Shown here one piece after another: positions 4,559-5,364 of a stretch of DNA of 5,364 nt. The stretch lies in assembly GCA_001805125.1 (NCBI GenBank), contig MHEF01000063.1, positions 1 through 5,364 on the forward strand. The letters run 5' to 3'. The position numbers were made by a program, and so were the translations under genes. This DNA comes from Nitrospirae bacterium RBG_13_39_12 (lineage in GTDB: Bacteria > Nitrospirota > Thermodesulfovibrionia > Thermodesulfovibrionales > SM23-35). A model generated the notes under the pieces. The model had not been told where the DNA came from, did not search any database, and was given only the letters and a program-made list of their open reading frames with translations. Position 1 is the stretch's first letter. Each line of letters begins with the position of its first letter.

Positions 4559-5364
4559 TGTTCACACTTCTATTGCTGGCGGATTGCATCTGAGTTTAGA
4601 GAGAGCAAAAGCTCTTGGGTGTAATACTATACAGATATTTTCTCATAACCCAAGGGGCTGGGCAGTAAAACCGGTTTCCGAGGAAGAAGCAGTTAAATTC
4701 AAATATCTCAGGACACGTTTCGATATCTCGCCTGTTTATATACATACCTCATACCTGATAAACATGGCAACAAAAGATAAAATGTTAAGGGAAAAATCTA
4801 TTAGTATGCTGATTATTGAAATGGACAGAGCCGATATAATTGGTGCTGATTATGCAGTACTTCATGCAGGTAGTGCGTCAGGAGATGCTGAACATGTTTC
4901 CAGAAGAAGGGTAACTAATGCTTTAAATGAAGTCGCTGACAGGGGCAAGTGGAAAGCCGGCCTTTTGATAGAGAATACTGCCGGTGAAAAAGGAGATGTG
5001 TCTTCTAACATTAAAGACTTGTCAGAAATTATTACCGGTGTAAGAAGCCCGTTAATAGGAGGTATATGTATCGACACATGTCATGCTTTTGCAGCCGGGT
5101 ATGACATCGGTCATAGTAAAGGTATACATAATGTTTCAAATGAAATAAAAAAGTATATTGGTTTTGAAAATGTAAAACTTATCCACCTCAATGACTCAAA
5201 AGGTAGTGTTGGGTCAGGGGTTGACAGGCATGAGCATATCGGTATCGGTAAGATAGGTTTGAAAGGATTAATGCAGTTTATGAACTGTCCTCCATTTAAA
5301 AATATCCCTTTAATTCTTGAAACACCGAAGAAGGTAGAGAGTGATGACGGGAAAAACCTGATGA
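4545..5364 (+). CDS. nfo: Endonuclease IV, AP endonuclease (3' end outside window)
   Basis: Metal-dependent base excision repair enzyme that cleaves DNA 5' of abasic sites and repairs oxidised 3' ends. I translated 273 codons from ATG at 4545 to the window edge. All nine metal ligands align with E. coli Nfo at a constant offset of two: His67, His107, Glu143, Asp177, His180, His214, Asp227, His229 and Glu259. Signatures are LGVHTSIAGG at the N-terminus, LIENTAGE, CIDTCHAFAAGYD, HLNDSKG, DRHEHIGIGKIG and LILETP. E. coli Nfo has 285 residues, so only about ten to twenty are missing. The start is fixed by the family N-terminus; an in-frame TGA lies ten codons upstream with no other normal start between. 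There is no Shine-Dalgarno. Endonuclease IV is chromosomal housekeeping, so this end of the window is probably native backbone. Confidence 0.96.
   Translation, partial: MRRLGVHTSIAGGLHLSLERAKALGCNTIQIFSHNPRGWAVKPVSEEEAVKFKYLRTRFDISPVYIHTSYLINMATKDKMLREKSISMLIIEMDRADIIGADYAVLHAGSASGDAEHVSRRRVTNALNEVADRGKWKAGLLIENTAGEKGDVSSNIKDLSEIITGVRSPLIGGICIDTCHAFAAGYDIGHSKGIHNVSNEIKKYIGFENVKLIHLNDSKGSVGSGVDRHEHIGIGKIGLKGLMQFMNCPPFKNIPLILETPKKVESDDGKNLM

Noticed and set aside
4862..5077. 71-codon minus-strand frame within nfo.
   Set aside because: It lies wholly inside the strongly conserved nfo coding sequence, with no ribosome binding site or similarity.

Overview
The window is a bacterial chromosomal fragment of moderately AT-rich DNA, with one GC-richer insert in the middle. 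Gene content (a detoxification operon with an Acr3-type pump and a thioredoxin-coupled ArsC, a SpoIIAA-like protein, endonuclease IV) suggests a Nitrospirota- or Desulfobacterota-like anaerobe or microaerophile. That is an impression from protein style, not a placement. No rRNA, tRNA, CRISPR array or complete insertion sequence was seen.

Left part (1-2836, all minus strand): a compact arsenic resistance operon, read right to left. The order is an ArsP/YraQ-type permease, a small CPNC thioredoxin-fold protein, the repressor ArsR, the arsenate reductase ArsC, and the arsenite efflux permease Acr3, which is cut by the window edge. Gaps are 12, 13 and 3 bases, then an 8-base overlap. Several Shine-Dalgarno sequences lie across or beside the previous gene's stop codon. 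A sigma70-like promoter sits immediately before the permease. A perfect 20-bp palindrome covers its -10 region and the expected transcription start, which fits ArsR autorepression. In the expected pathway ArsC reduces arsenate to arsenite, Acr3 exports arsenite, and ArsR senses As(III). The permease and CPNC protein probably handle a second arsenical, or another soft metalloid or thiol-linked substrate.

Middle (2876-4021): a patchwork. It holds what looks like a frame-broken N-terminal fragment of a tyrosine recombinase (minus strand), an orphan terminator-like hairpin (minus strand), and an abrupt rise in GC. A DUF853/HerA-like ATPase (plus strand) follows. Its first ~225 residues are intact, but it ends before the Walker B region, so it is a truncated gene. 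This is probably a horizontally acquired segment that was later deleted down.

Right part (4022-5364, plus strand): a 119-residue SpoIIAA-like (STAS/SEC14-type) protein with its own strong ribosome binding site, then the DNA repair enzyme endonuclease IV (nfo), which runs off the window with all nine metal ligands present. The nfo start has no Shine-Dalgarno sequence and a -10-like box ten bases upstream. The first gene of the ars operon has the same arrangement, so both may be translated from leaderless or nearly leaderless mRNAs.
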